A stretch of 12,972 bases of DNA from Gammaproteobacteria bacterium (GTDB taxonomy: Bacteria; Pseudomonadota; Gammaproteobacteria; Pseudomonadales; Pseudohongiellaceae), in contig JAESUT010000072.1 of assembly GCA_016762995.1 (NCBI GenBank), positions 6,552 through 19,523 on the forward strand. The letters are read 5' to 3'. Below the pieces are notes generated by a model, which ran no database searches, was not told the DNA's origin, and saw nothing but the letters and a program-made list of their open reading frames with translations. Shown one piece after another: positions 1 through 7,449 of the stretch. A program made the translations under genes and the position numbers. Position 1 is the stretch's first letter. Every line of letters begins with the position of its first letter.

Positions 1-1086
1 CGCAGCAACTTGAACGATGTGCAATCGAGCAAGGCGATCATCTCTTTTTCATCGAAATGCCTAGCCGACAACCATCTCCAAATTACCGAGTTGCTGCACA
101 GCACCATCAATGCGGTGCGTTTCGATGAGGATAAACGGCTGCAAGAACTCATCGAGCAGATTTGTGCACGCAAGGAGAACAGCATCACCGGCCAGGGACA
201 TAGCCTAGCTATGAGCCTCGCCAGCAGTCGCATGAGCCCCACAGCCCTGCTCGGTCATCGCTCGGGCGGCCTAGAAGGCATCAAGCAACTCAAAGCCTTA
301 AGAACACAGATGGAACAGAAATCTTCGCGCCTTGAATTGCTAGGCAAGTTCAAGTCCCTGCATGACAAAATTCTAGCTGCAAACAAGGAGTTCCTTGTCA
401 TAGCAGAGCCTGAACATCGCAGCCAACTAATCTCGGACATCGATGGTGTTTGGGGAACGTCGGTTGGCGGCACTAATGACAGCCCTTTGAAATTGCCTCC
501 TCTACGGGAGAGCATCAAACAGGCGTGGTGCACAACCACTGCCGTTAACTTCTGCGCCAAGGCCTATCCTACCGTTGCCTCGGGGCATGTAGATAATGCC
601 CCGCTGCAGGTATTGGCCGGCTTCATGCGCAATGGCTTCCTGCACCGAGCAATTCGAGAGCAAGGCGGCGCCTACGGCGGTGGAGCCAGCCAAGATGCTG
701 GCTCTGCATCCTTCCGCTTTTTCTCCTATAGAGACCCACGCCTACAGGAGACACTGGCAGACTTCGACGCCGCCATAGACTGGGTTATTTCGAGTGAACA
801 CAAGCCCCATCAATTGGAAGAAGCGATATTAGGTGTAATAGCAAGCCTCGACAAACCGGCCTCACCGGCTGGAGAGGCAAAACAAGCCTATTTCAATCGA
901 GTCTTCGGGCGCACTTTGGAGCATCGAAGCCAGTTTAGGAAGCAGGTATTGAACACCACCACCGCGGACCTACAGCGGGTAGCGCAGCGCTATTTAGCCC
1001 CTGAAAAGGCAAGTATCGGCATTATCTGCAATAAAGAGTCAGCTGAAAGCCTAGATATCGAAAATTTGGAAATTGTAAATCTATAG
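1..1086 (+). CDS. M16C-family metallopeptidase (PreP/insulinase-like), C-terminal part only
   Basis: The reading frame is open from the first base of the window to a TAG stop, so this is the 3' end of a longer gene; the TTG at base 10 is not a credible start. The visible ~361 residues cover the end of the M16C-associated region and the last peptidase-fold repeat. Around residues 215-224 (counted from base 10) is REQGGAYGGG, the conserved Arg...Tyr motif (R217, Y222) that in PreP-type proteases helps bind substrate. The zinc-binding HxxEH motif belongs to the N-terminal half and is not in view. PreP-like proteins are usually close to 1000 residues, so roughly 60% is missing upstream. Members are clamshell zinc proteases degrading peptides; location and substrate here are unknown. 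A weak hairpin follows the stop and a strong terminator lies 177 bases downstream. Family assignment is fairly sure; the precise subfamily is less so. Confidence 0.87.
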   Translation, partial: RSNLNDVQSSKAIISFSSKCLADNHLQITELLHSTINAVRFDEDKRLQELIEQICARKENSITGQGHSLAMSLASSRMSPTALLGHRSGGLEGIKQLKALRTQMEQKSSRLELLGKFKSLHDKILAANKEFLVIAEPEHRSQLISDIDGVWGTSVGGTNDSPLKLPPLRESIKQAWCTTTAVNFCAKAYPTVASGHVDNAPLQVLAGFMRNGFLHRAIREQGGAYGGGASQDAGSASFRFFSYRDPRLQETLADFDAAIDWVISSEHKPHQLEEAILGVIASLDKPASPAGEAKQAYFNRVFGRTLEHRSQFRKQVLNTTTADLQRVAQRYLAPEKASIGIICNKESAESLDIENLEIVNL

Positions 1087-1093
1087 GTATTAC

Positions 1094-1117
1094 AACCTAT
1101 TACAGGTTTATTTTACG
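1094..1117 (+). terminator. weak hairpin just after the M16 peptidase stop
   Basis: AACCT (1094-1098) pairs with AGGTT (1104-1108) around a 5-base loop and is followed by TATTTT. The stem is short and GC-poor, so this would be at best a leaky terminator or a 3'-end stabilising structure. Confidence 0.3.
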
Positions 1118-1262
1118 CGAAATAGCAGATGTAGAAACAAACTGAGAAATTTGCAGTAAATTCAGGAACTTTTTTCAGATTGGCTAGTCAGAGTTAGTGT
1201 AGGTAAATGTTAGACAAAATTGTGGGTTTTGTTTCATTTATCTCTCCCTTGATAGTATATTT

Positions 1263-1297
1263 AGCCCAACTGCCTCCGGTCGTTGGGCTTTCTTTTT
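1263..1297 (+). terminator. Rho-independent terminator
   Basis: A perfect 8-bp stem, AGCCCAAC (1263-1270) with GTTGGGCT (1282-1289), encloses an 11-base loop and runs directly into TTCTTTTT (1290-1297 region). The T tract lies only on the plus-strand side, so it terminates rightward transcription, either from the M16 gene or from a short transcript within the spacer. Confidence 0.85.
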
Positions 1298-1333
1298 GTA
1301 CTTCCCTAATTTCAAATTTTCCTCCAACTCCTT

Positions 1334-1368
1334 CGCATCCAAAAACAGCCACCACCTCCTAGGATGCG
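1334..1368. promoter_or_regulatory. inverted repeat upstream of the cation transporter
   Basis: CGCATCC (1334-1340) and GGATGCG (1362-1368) form a perfect 7-bp inverted repeat separated by 21 bases, 44 bases before the transporter ATG. A partly similar segment (TATCCAAATTTT) follows. It could be a 5' UTR hairpin or a regulator site; no T tract follows, so it is not a terminator. No known metal-regulator consensus was recognised. Confidence 0.35.
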
Positions 1369-1412
1369 GCGTATCCAAATTTTAATTTTGAGCACTAATC
1401 TACAGTAATTCT

Positions 1413-2567
1413 ATGGATGCAGAACGCGCAAGAAAAGAAGCCACACATGTCACCCTTGTAGGCATGTTGCTCGATTTGCTGCTTGGAATCGGCAAAATAG
1501 TTGGTGGTACCGTAACCAATTCCTTCGCACTTATAACCGACGGCATTCATTCTCTCACCGATGCCGGAACCGATATTTTTGTATTGATCGTCACACGTGT
1601 TTCCCACGCTGAGCCTGATGCCGAGCACCAATACGGCCATGGCCGCTTCGAGACATTGGGCACTATTGCCATGGGCGTCGTATTTTTCATCACCGCCGCA
1701 ATCTTACTGTACGACAGCATCAACCGACTGCGCCTCGATGAGCCTTTGTCCACCCCTGCTGTCGGAGGAATCGCTATCGCGCTGTTCTCTGTCGCCACGA
1801 AGGAGTGGATATATCACTACACGATGCGTGTCGCGAAGAAGCTCAATTCCAACCTACTTAAAGCGAATGCTTGGCATAGCAGGACTGATGCGATTTCCTC
1901 GATCGCAGTACTCATCGGAATTGTTGGCGCGCGTCAGGGCTATCTATGGATGGACACAGTCGCCGGCATGTTCGTTGCGTTAATCATCGCCAAAATTGGC
2001 TGGGAACTCTGTGCTGACAGCCTGATAGAGCTTGTAGATACCGCCGTGCCGAAACAGCGCCGCGAACAATTCGAGTCCTGCATTTTGAGCATAGCTGGAA
2101 TTCGAGGGATCACTGAACTGCGAAGCAGAACTAGCGGCGGAAAAATAATTTTGGAGGTTAAGCTATTAGTTAATTCGTACATATCTGTATCGGAAGGCCA
2201 TCAGCTCGGTGAATTAGTAAACAAATCACTTATCAGTCAATTCGGTGACCTCTCCGAGGTGCTCATTCACATCGACCCCATTCAACACGACACTAGCGTG
2301 GATGAATCGCAATTGCCTGAACGCTCAGAGGTAATAGCCGCATTGAAAACGCGCTGGGGTAATTTGATAGATCAGCAGTCAATCGCCTCTATCGATCTTC
2401 ATTACTTAGGCGGCTCAATTGAAGTGGATCTTGTACTCGATGTCGATGAATTATCAATGGCAATAGCTAAAGACCTAGATGCTGCAATCAACGCGGAACT
2501 GCATATTACAAAATTGCGTATCTTTAATAAATTGTATGAATCTTTGCACCACAACGCCTCATCTTGA
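1413..2567 (+). CDS. cation diffusion facilitator (CDF) divalent metal transporter
   Basis: A 384-residue inner-membrane transporter of the CDF family, which exports divalent metals (Zn, Fe, Mn, Co) by proton antiport. Hydrophobic segments lie at about 13-33, 40-63, 80-101, 115-131, 158-173 and 180-197, matching the six-helix core. The transport site is visible as HxxxD in helix 2 (H46, D50) and HxxxD in helix 5 (H155, D159). The signature GHGRFE after helix 2 (75-80) is also present. A cytoplasmic dimerisation domain follows at about 213-291. The protein then continues for some 90 residues (300-384), longer than the ~300-residue FieF type, and this tail looks like a second ferredoxin-like fold. 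The helix-2 surroundings (DGIHSLTD) resemble the FieF/MMT branch, but the metal cannot be fixed from sequence. No clear Shine-Dalgarno precedes the ATG. The gene appears to be a single unit, with a terminator upstream and a new promoter downstream. Confidence 0.92.
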   Translation: MDAERARKEATHVTLVGMLLDLLLGIGKIVGGTVTNSFALITDGIHSLTDAGTDIFVLIVTRVSHAEPDAEHQYGHGRFETLGTIAMGVVFFITAAILLYDSINRLRLDEPLSTPAVGGIAIALFSVATKEWIYHYTMRVAKKLNSNLLKANAWHSRTDAISSIAVLIGIVGARQGYLWMDTVAGMFVALIIAKIGWELCADSLIELVDTAVPKQRREQFESCILSIAGIRGITELRSRTSGGKIILEVKLLVNSYISVSEGHQLGELVNKSLISQFGDLSEVLIHIDPIQHDTSVDESQLPERSEVIAALKTRWGNLIDQQSIASIDLHYLGGSIEVDLVLDVDELSMAIAKDLDAAINAELHITKLRIFNKLYESLHHNASS

Positions 2568-2604
2568 ACCCCTTGAACTGCCGCAGATCAGGGTGACATA
2601 TTTA

Positions 2605-2633
2605 CTTACAATTGGGTTTCAATTCCCTATACT
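2605..2633 (+). promoter_or_regulatory. sigma70-like promoter of the Kor operon with spacer inverted repeat
   Basis: CTTACA (2605-2610, 4 of 6 match to the -35 consensus) is followed after 17 bases by TATACT (2628-2633, 5 of 6 match to the -10). Transcription would start near 2640, about 70 bases before the first gene. The spacer contains a perfect inverted repeat, AATTG-GGTTT-CAATT (2610-2624), placed where a repressor or activator could act on polymerase. Confidence 0.5.
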
Positions 2634-2708
2634 AATGCCCTGCATCTGTTGTCGATATTAGGATGTTGAACCACCGAAACAAGAACCAAAAAGGAAAACC
2701 GGTTAGCA

Positions 2709-4493
2709 ATGAAACCGACTGATACCGCCGACCCTGATTACTTTCATAAAGTAGTCGACTGCCAGTGGGCCTGCCCCGCTCACACTCCTGTCCCCGAATA
2801 CATACGTTTGATTGCCGAGAAACGCTATTCCGATGCCTATATGATCAACTGGCATTCGAATGTATTCCCTGGCATTCTCGGGCGCACTTGTGACCGCCCC
2901 TGCGAGCCAGCTTGCAGACGCGGACGAGTCGAAGAAGAGCCTGTCGCCATATGCCGATTGAAGCGCGTTGCAGCCGACTATAAATCTGACATCAGGGATC
3001 GCCTCCCTCAAGCACCGAAGAAAAAGAACGGCAAACATATCGCCCTTATTGGGGCGGGACCTGCCTCTCTCACCGTCGCGCGCGATCTCCTGCCGCTCGG
3101 TTATGAAATCACTCTATTTGAGAAAGACGCTCTAAGCGGCGGAGCCATGCGCACGCAGATTCCTAGGTTTAGACTTCCTGCAGAAGTGTTAAACGAAGAG
3201 TTAAATTATATTCTCGACATGGGCGTCAATTGCCGTTTCGGTGAAGAAATTACCAGCATGCGCGACATCTTGGCTGAAGACTACGACGCCGTATTTGTTG
3301 GCACTGGCGCACCGCTAGGCAAATGGTTAGACCTGCCAGGACATGAAGAGGCAATAGACAACATACATACCGGGATCGAATGGCTCGCAAGCGTCGCCTT
3401 CGAACATATTTCGAGTGTGGGAAAGAACGTACTCGTGCTAGGTGGCGGCAACACCGCGATGGATTGCTGCAGAACTTCCAAGCGCATCGGCGGTGAATCT
3501 GTAAGCGTCGTAGTACGCAGCGGCTTCGATCAGATGAAGGCATCCCCTTGGGAAATCGAAGATGCAATGAACGAAGACATACCCATATTGAACTTCCATG
3601 TACCAAAGCGCTATATCACCGAGAACGGCAAACTCGTCGCCATGGAGTTTGAAAAGGTACGCAAGGAAGTCGATGCGAATGGCAGACGACAGCTTATTCC
3701 AACTGGAGAAGCTCCTGCGATACTGCCCTGTGACGATGTGTTATGCGCCATTGGACAGGAAAATAGTTTCCCGTGGATAGAAAGAGACCTCGGTATCGAG
3801 TTTGACCAATGGGAAGTGCCTGTTCTTAACAAGAGTACATTCCAATCGACTCACGAAAAAGTCTTCTTCGGCGGCGACTCTGCCCTAGGACCTGACAATA
3901 TTATTACCGCCGTCGCACATGGACACGATGCCGCCGTATCGATTCATATGCTCTGCGAAGAAAAAGACATCACTCAGCGCCCCGATCCGCTCACCAATCT
4001 TAGCAGCCAGAAGATGGGCATACATCAGTGGTCCTACAGCAACGATATTAGCGCAGACTTCCGTTTCGCGGTTCCCCATGCTGACAAGCAGGTGACGCTA
4101 AACGACATCAACGTTGAGGTCGAACTGGGCTTCGATGAGCAACTCGCGTTCAACGAAACGATGCGCTGCCTGAACTGTGATGTGCAAACTGTGTTCACCG
4201 ACAAGCTCTGTATCGAGTGTGATGCCTGTGTAGATATTTGTCCTACCGACTGCATCACCTTTACGCAGAACCAGGACGAGCCCGAGCTCCGGACTACTCT
4301 TTTAGCCCCAGCCGAAAACGAGGAGCAAGACCTCTACGTTTCCGACCTGCTTCTCACCGGACGTATCATGGCGAAAAATGAAGACCTGTGCCTGCACTGT
4401 GGTTTATGCGCCGAGCGCTGCCCCACTAATGCCTGGGACATGCACAAATACCTATTCAACACGGCCAAAGCGGAAAACGCATGTCAGAGTTAA
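2709..4493 (+). CDS. GltD-like FAD/NAD(P) oxidoreductase with C-terminal 2[4Fe-4S] ferredoxin domain
   Basis: A 594-residue flavoprotein of the glutamate synthase small-subunit family, fused to a ferredoxin. An N-terminal Fe-S helical domain (about 10-95) carries C18, C22, C61, C65, C69 and C82. The FAD fold has GAGPAS at 115-120 and the FAD-closing VFFGGD at 385-390. The NAD(P) fold has GGGNTA at 245-250. The C-terminal part has CxxCxxCxxxCP (C501, C504, C507, C511) and a second such motif (C561, C564, C567, C571). Additional cysteines are C487, C490 and C515. Compared with GltD, the first cysteine pair of the N-terminal domain is absent. An AAGGA lies 13 bases before the ATG, slightly far. 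The stop overlaps korA by 13 bases, so the two are co-translated. I infer that it moves electrons between KorAB and NAD(P)H; it is not an ordinary glutamate synthase subunit, since no large subunit is present. Confidence 0.88.
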   Translation: MKPTDTADPDYFHKVVDCQWACPAHTPVPEYIRLIAEKRYSDAYMINWHSNVFPGILGRTCDRPCEPACRRGRVEEEPVAICRLKRVAADYKSDIRDRLPQAPKKKNGKHIALIGAGPASLTVARDLLPLGYEITLFEKDALSGGAMRTQIPRFRLPAEVLNEELNYILDMGVNCRFGEEITSMRDILAEDYDAVFVGTGAPLGKWLDLPGHEEAIDNIHTGIEWLASVAFEHISSVGKNVLVLGGGNTAMDCCRTSKRIGGESVSVVVRSGFDQMKASPWEIEDAMNEDIPILNFHVPKRYITENGKLVAMEFEKVRKEVDANGRRQLIPTGEAPAILPCDDVLCAIGQENSFPWIERDLGIEFDQWEVPVLNKSTFQSTHEKVFFGGDSALGPDNIITAVAHGHDAAVSIHMLCEEKDITQRPDPLTNLSSQKMGIHQWSYSNDISADFRFAVPHADKQVTLNDINVEVELGFDEQLAFNETMRCLNCDVQTVFTDKLCIECDACVDICPTDCITFTQNQDEPELRTTLLAPAENEEQDLYVSDLLLTGRIMAKNEDLCLHCGLCAERCPTNAWDMHKYLFNTAKAENACQS

Positions 4494-6304
4494 TTCAAAC
4501 CTCCAAGGTTGCCGGCCTAACCAAGGTCAATGATTTCGTCGTCAAATTTGCCAACGTAAATGGCTCCGGCTCAGCGAGTGCAAACGGCATGTTCGCAAAG
4601 GCGGTGTTTCGTATGGGAATTCCCATTAGCCCGCACAACATCTTCCCCTCCAACATCCAGGGGCTACCCACTTGGTTTGAGGTGAGGGTCAACGAGAACG
4701 GCTATTTAGGACGGCGCGAGGGTGTCGACCTCATCGTCGCCATGAACGAGCAGACTATCGGTAAGGACATCGCCTCAGTAGTTCCAGGCGGCTATGTCTT
4801 GTACGACTCCTCAAAAGTTTTGGCAAATGAATTACTGCGCGACGATGTAAGCTATCTTCCAATCCCTCTTAAGGATATTTGCCTGCAAGAGTTCGAGAAA
4901 CCTGCCCAGCGACAACTGTTCAAAAACATTGTCTACATCGGCGCTCTCTCTGCGTTTCTCGACATCGACTTCAAAGTGCTAACCGAACTGGTAAGTGAGC
5001 AATTTCGCGGAAAAGAAAAGCTCATCTTGCCGAACATTCACGCACTGGAACTCGGCTACCAATACGCGAGCGACAACTTCAATTGCCCGCTCAGTCTACG
5101 GCTAGAAAAAAGCGACAAGAATAAAGGCAAAATTTTGATGGACGGAAACACCGCCACGGGCCTAGGTAGCGTCTATGGTGGCGCGACTGTTGCCGCTTGG
5201 TATCCGCTGACTCCATCAACATCAGTAGTAGATAGCTTCGCAAAATACTGCAAACGTTTGCGCATCGATGCTGGCACCGGCAAGAAAAAATACTCTATCG
5301 TGCAGGCCGAGGATGAACTCGCCGCGATAGGCATAGCAATTGGCGCTGGCTGGAATGGCGCACGCGCATTCACTGCAACCAGCGGCCCAGGCATCTCTTT
5401 GATGCAAGAATTTCTCGGGCTCGCCTATTTCTCTGAGGTGCCGATCGTCGTCTTTAATGTTCAGCGAGTTGGTCCCTCTACCGGTATGCCAACACGCTCA
5501 CAACAGGGCGATCTACTTTGCTGTGCCTACGCCTCTCATGGCGACACCAAACATGTGCTCTTGTTTCCCGCAAATCCTAGCGAGTGTTTTGACTATGCGG
5601 CAAGTTCGTTCGATATTGCAGATCGAATTCAATCCCCGGTGATAGTCATGAGCGACTTAGAGCTGGGCATGAACGAGCAAATCTGCGAACCCTTAAACTG
5701 GAATGACGAAAGCCGCTACGATAGAGGCAAGGTATTAAACGCAGAGCAACTGGACGAAATTGAAAAGTATGGCCGCTATCTCGATTCTGACGGCGACGGT
5801 ATAACTTATCGCACCTATCCCGGCACCCATCCGCATAAGGGTAGTTACTTTACTCGCGGCAGCTCTCATGACGCCTACGCCGCCTACACAGAAGATGGCT
5901 CCGTGTACGCAGAGGTGATGGATAGATTGACGCTGAAAATGAAGACCGCCTTGAACTATCTTCCTGAGCCAGAATTTTCCAAGCCCACTTCCAACAAATT
6001 AGGCTTGGTCTTCATCGGCACTACAATTAGCGCCATCAATGAAGTTCTAGACAACTTGGCAAAGCAAGGCATTGCGCTAGATACGATGCGTATCCGAGCA
6101 TTCCCCTTCCACGATAGTGTCACGGAATTCTTTGACGCACACGAACTCAATTATGTAATTGAGCAGAATCGCGACGCACAGCTGAAAAGCCTGCTTAAGA
6201 TCGAATGCAATATTCACGAAGAAAAGATGCACTCGATTCTCAGCTACGATGGCGCCTTAATTACCGCGCAACACATCGAAAAATCCATCATGGGGAGCCT
6301 CTAA
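4481..6304 (+). CDS. korA: 2-oxoglutarate:acceptor (ferredoxin) oxidoreductase, gamma-alpha fusion subunit
   Basis: A 607-residue subunit of a CoA- and thiamine diphosphate-dependent 2-oxoacid oxidoreductase. The gamma domain is at the N terminus (about 18-200; GSGSASANGMFAKA at 28-41), followed by the alpha pyrimidine-binding domain (about 220-400) and a C-terminal domain II (about 500-600). The alpha domain shows YPLTPST at 241-247, AEDE at 276-279 containing the likely cofactor-activating E277, and GPSTGMPTR at 331-339, a motif typical of 2-oxoglutarate rather than pyruvate enzymes. The segment near 427-470 (YGRYLDSDGDG, then YFTRGSSHDAY) is characteristic of aerobic-type KorA. Catalysis needs KorB. 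With KorB it would convert 2-oxoglutarate and CoA to succinyl-CoA and CO2, as in the TCA cycle. GGAAAA sits 6-9 bases before the ATG, inside the upstream gene. Substrate choice is inferred from motifs; other 2-oxoacids remain possible. Confidence 0.91.
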   Translation: MSELIQTSKVAGLTKVNDFVVKFANVNGSGSASANGMFAKAVFRMGIPISPHNIFPSNIQGLPTWFEVRVNENGYLGRREGVDLIVAMNEQTIGKDIASVVPGGYVLYDSSKVLANELLRDDVSYLPIPLKDICLQEFEKPAQRQLFKNIVYIGALSAFLDIDFKVLTELVSEQFRGKEKLILPNIHALELGYQYASDNFNCPLSLRLEKSDKNKGKILMDGNTATGLGSVYGGATVAAWYPLTPSTSVVDSFAKYCKRLRIDAGTGKKKYSIVQAEDELAAIGIAIGAGWNGARAFTATSGPGISLMQEFLGLAYFSEVPIVVFNVQRVGPSTGMPTRSQQGDLLCCAYASHGDTKHVLLFPANPSECFDYAASSFDIADRIQSPVIVMSDLELGMNEQICEPLNWNDESRYDRGKVLNAEQLDEIEKYGRYLDSDGDGITYRTYPGTHPHKGSYFTRGSSHDAYAAYTEDGSVYAEVMDRLTLKMKTALNYLPEPEFSKPTSNKLGLVFIGTTISAINEVLDNLAKQGIALDTMRIRAFPFHDSVTEFFDAHELNYVIEQNRDAQLKSLLKIECNIHEEKMHSILSYDGALITAQHIEKSIMGSL

Positions 6305-6388
6305 TCAGGTCTATCCCCACTCTAGCTGTAAGCCCCATGCATGATATGAATGTGAGCGGAGAAGTTTCCGCGTAAAACGGCAACAATT
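6305..6388 (+). promoter_or_regulatory. korA-korB spacer with hairpin and a 12-codon mini-ORF
   Basis: This 84-base gap is unusual between two obligate partner subunits. It holds a 5-bp stem, GCGGA (6356-6360) with TCCGC (6367-6371). It also has a short frame from ATG 6337 to TAA 6375, ending 13 bases before korB. No T tract follows, so it is not a terminator. It may tune korB translation or be an RNA processing site; equally it may be neutral spacer. Confidence 0.25.
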
Positions 6389-7444
6389 ATGACTTATATA
6401 AGTAAACCAAAATTCAAACACCCGCAAATGCAGACCAATGATATTGGTCTCACGCGCAGAGACTACGAAGGAACTCTGACTACTCTCTGTGGTGGTTGCG
6501 GACACGATTCAATCAGTGCAGCCATCATTCAGGCCGCTGCCGAAATGTCTCTTGAGCCGCATAGGGTTGCTAAGATTTCCGGTATCGGCTGCTCTTCAAA
6601 AATACCTTCCTACTTTCTCAGCAAAGCACATGGGTTTAATTCCGTGCACGGCCGCATGCCATCGGTTGCGACCGGCGCCAATATCGCCAACAAGGAACTC
6701 TATTACGTTGGAGTTTCAGGCGATGGCGACAGCGCATCTATCGGCCTTGGCCAATTCTGCCATATCGTCCGGCGCCGTATAAACATGCTGTATATCGTCG
6801 CAAACAACGGCACTTATGGCCTTACCAAGGGCCAGCTTTCTGCCACGGCAGATCTTGGCTCGCGAACGAAGTCAGGCGAAGAAAGTCAGTTCGACAATAT
6901 CGACATGGCTACGCTCGCAATCGAGCTGGGCGCAAGCTTCGTTGCACGCAGCTTCTCCGGGGACAAGAAGCAACTCATCCCGTTGCTGCAGGCTGGCCTT
7001 TCGCATAAAGGTTTCGCGTTCATCGACGTGATCTCGCCCTGCGTTACGTTCAATAACACCGATTTTTCGACCCATGGATACAAAAACACCTGGGAGAATT
7101 ACGTCGCTCTGAGTGAAATAGACTTCGTGCCAATGCGTGAAGAAATTACGACGAGCTACGGAGCAGGAAAGGAAAAAGAAATAACGCTACACGACGGTTC
7201 AGCTATCCACCTGCACAAGACAAGCAATGACTACGATCCATCGGATAAAGAGAACGCATTGCATCATATCAATGAGTATAAGAAGCAAGGCAAGATTGCA
7301 ACCGGCCTACTCTATATCAACCAGTCTTCGTCTGACCTACATGAATTACAGGAGACTGTGGACAGGCCTCTGAATAGCCTCGGTGATCAAGAACTGTGCC
7401 CCGGCAGCAAGGCACTAAACGATATCAATAATACGTTCCGGTAG
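6389..7444 (+). CDS. korB: 2-oxoglutarate:acceptor (ferredoxin) oxidoreductase, beta subunit
   Basis: A 351-residue beta subunit holding the diphosphate half of the thiamine diphosphate site and the proximal [4Fe-4S] cluster. The thiamine motif is GDGDS at 111-115 with the closing NN at 139-140. Cluster ligands are visible as CGGC (C34, C37), C68 and C218 in ISPCVTFNN. The stretch GLTKGQLSATAD (144-155) and the tail segment about 247-290 (FVPMREEIT..., then a DYDPSD) are typical of aerobic-type KorB. It is longer than the ~290-residue archaeal-type subunits because of a C-terminal extension (about 250-351). It forms the active site with KorA and passes electrons from its cluster outward, presumably to the GltD-like protein encoded first in the operon. 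No good Shine-Dalgarno precedes the ATG, and no alternative in-frame start exists back to the TGA at 6353. It ends five bases from the converging djlA. Confidence 0.92.
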   Translation: MTYISKPKFKHPQMQTNDIGLTRRDYEGTLTTLCGGCGHDSISAAIIQAAAEMSLEPHRVAKISGIGCSSKIPSYFLSKAHGFNSVHGRMPSVATGANIANKELYYVGVSGDGDSASIGLGQFCHIVRRRINMLYIVANNGTYGLTKGQLSATADLGSRTKSGEESQFDNIDMATLAIELGASFVARSFSGDKKQLIPLLQAGLSHKGFAFIDVISPCVTFNNTDFSTHGYKNTWENYVALSEIDFVPMREEITTSYGAGKEKEITLHDGSAIHLHKTSNDYDPSDKENALHHINEYKKQGKIATGLLYINQSSSDLHELQETVDRPLNSLGDQELCPGSKALNDINNTFR

Positions 7445-7449
7445 TGCTT

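Larger units (their letters stand above)
1087..1412. other. 326-base intergenic spacer with terminator and inverted repeats
   Basis: No convincing protein-coding gene is seen in this AT-rich stretch. It contains, in order: a 5-bp hairpin directly after the M16 stop (AACCT 1094-1098 with AGGTT 1104-1108, then a T-rich run); an A/T hairpin (ACAAAA 1214-1219 with TTTTGT 1227-1232); a strong Rho-independent terminator (1263-1297); a 7-bp inverted repeat (1334-1368); and an AT-rich stretch just before the transporter start. The 177 bases between the M16 stop and the strong terminator are unusually long for a simple 3' end and could hold a small RNA, although no clear promoter is visible. Confidence 0.6.

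Noticed and set aside
1..1086. Complete small protease starting at TTG 10
   Set aside because: The frame is open to the window edge and only C-terminal M16 features are present, so it is a truncated view of a larger gene.
1334..1368. Fur- or Zur-type box before the CDF gene
   Set aside because: The inverted repeat does not resemble either consensus and has a 21-base gap; kept only as an unassigned inverted repeat.
2709..4493. Annotation as glutamate synthase small subunit (gltD)
   Set aside because: No large subunit gene is nearby, the N-terminal cysteines differ, and the C-terminal ferredoxin plus the overlap with korA point to a different partner.
6356..6371. Terminator between korA and korB
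   Set aside because: The stem is only 5 bp and is followed by CGTAAAACGG, not a T tract.
4481..7444. Pyruvate:ferredoxin or indolepyruvate oxidoreductase
   Set aside because: The gamma-alpha fusion with GPSTGMPTR and the KorB-type beta extension fit 2-oxoglutarate enzymes better; IorA would carry a C-terminal ferredoxin that is absent here.
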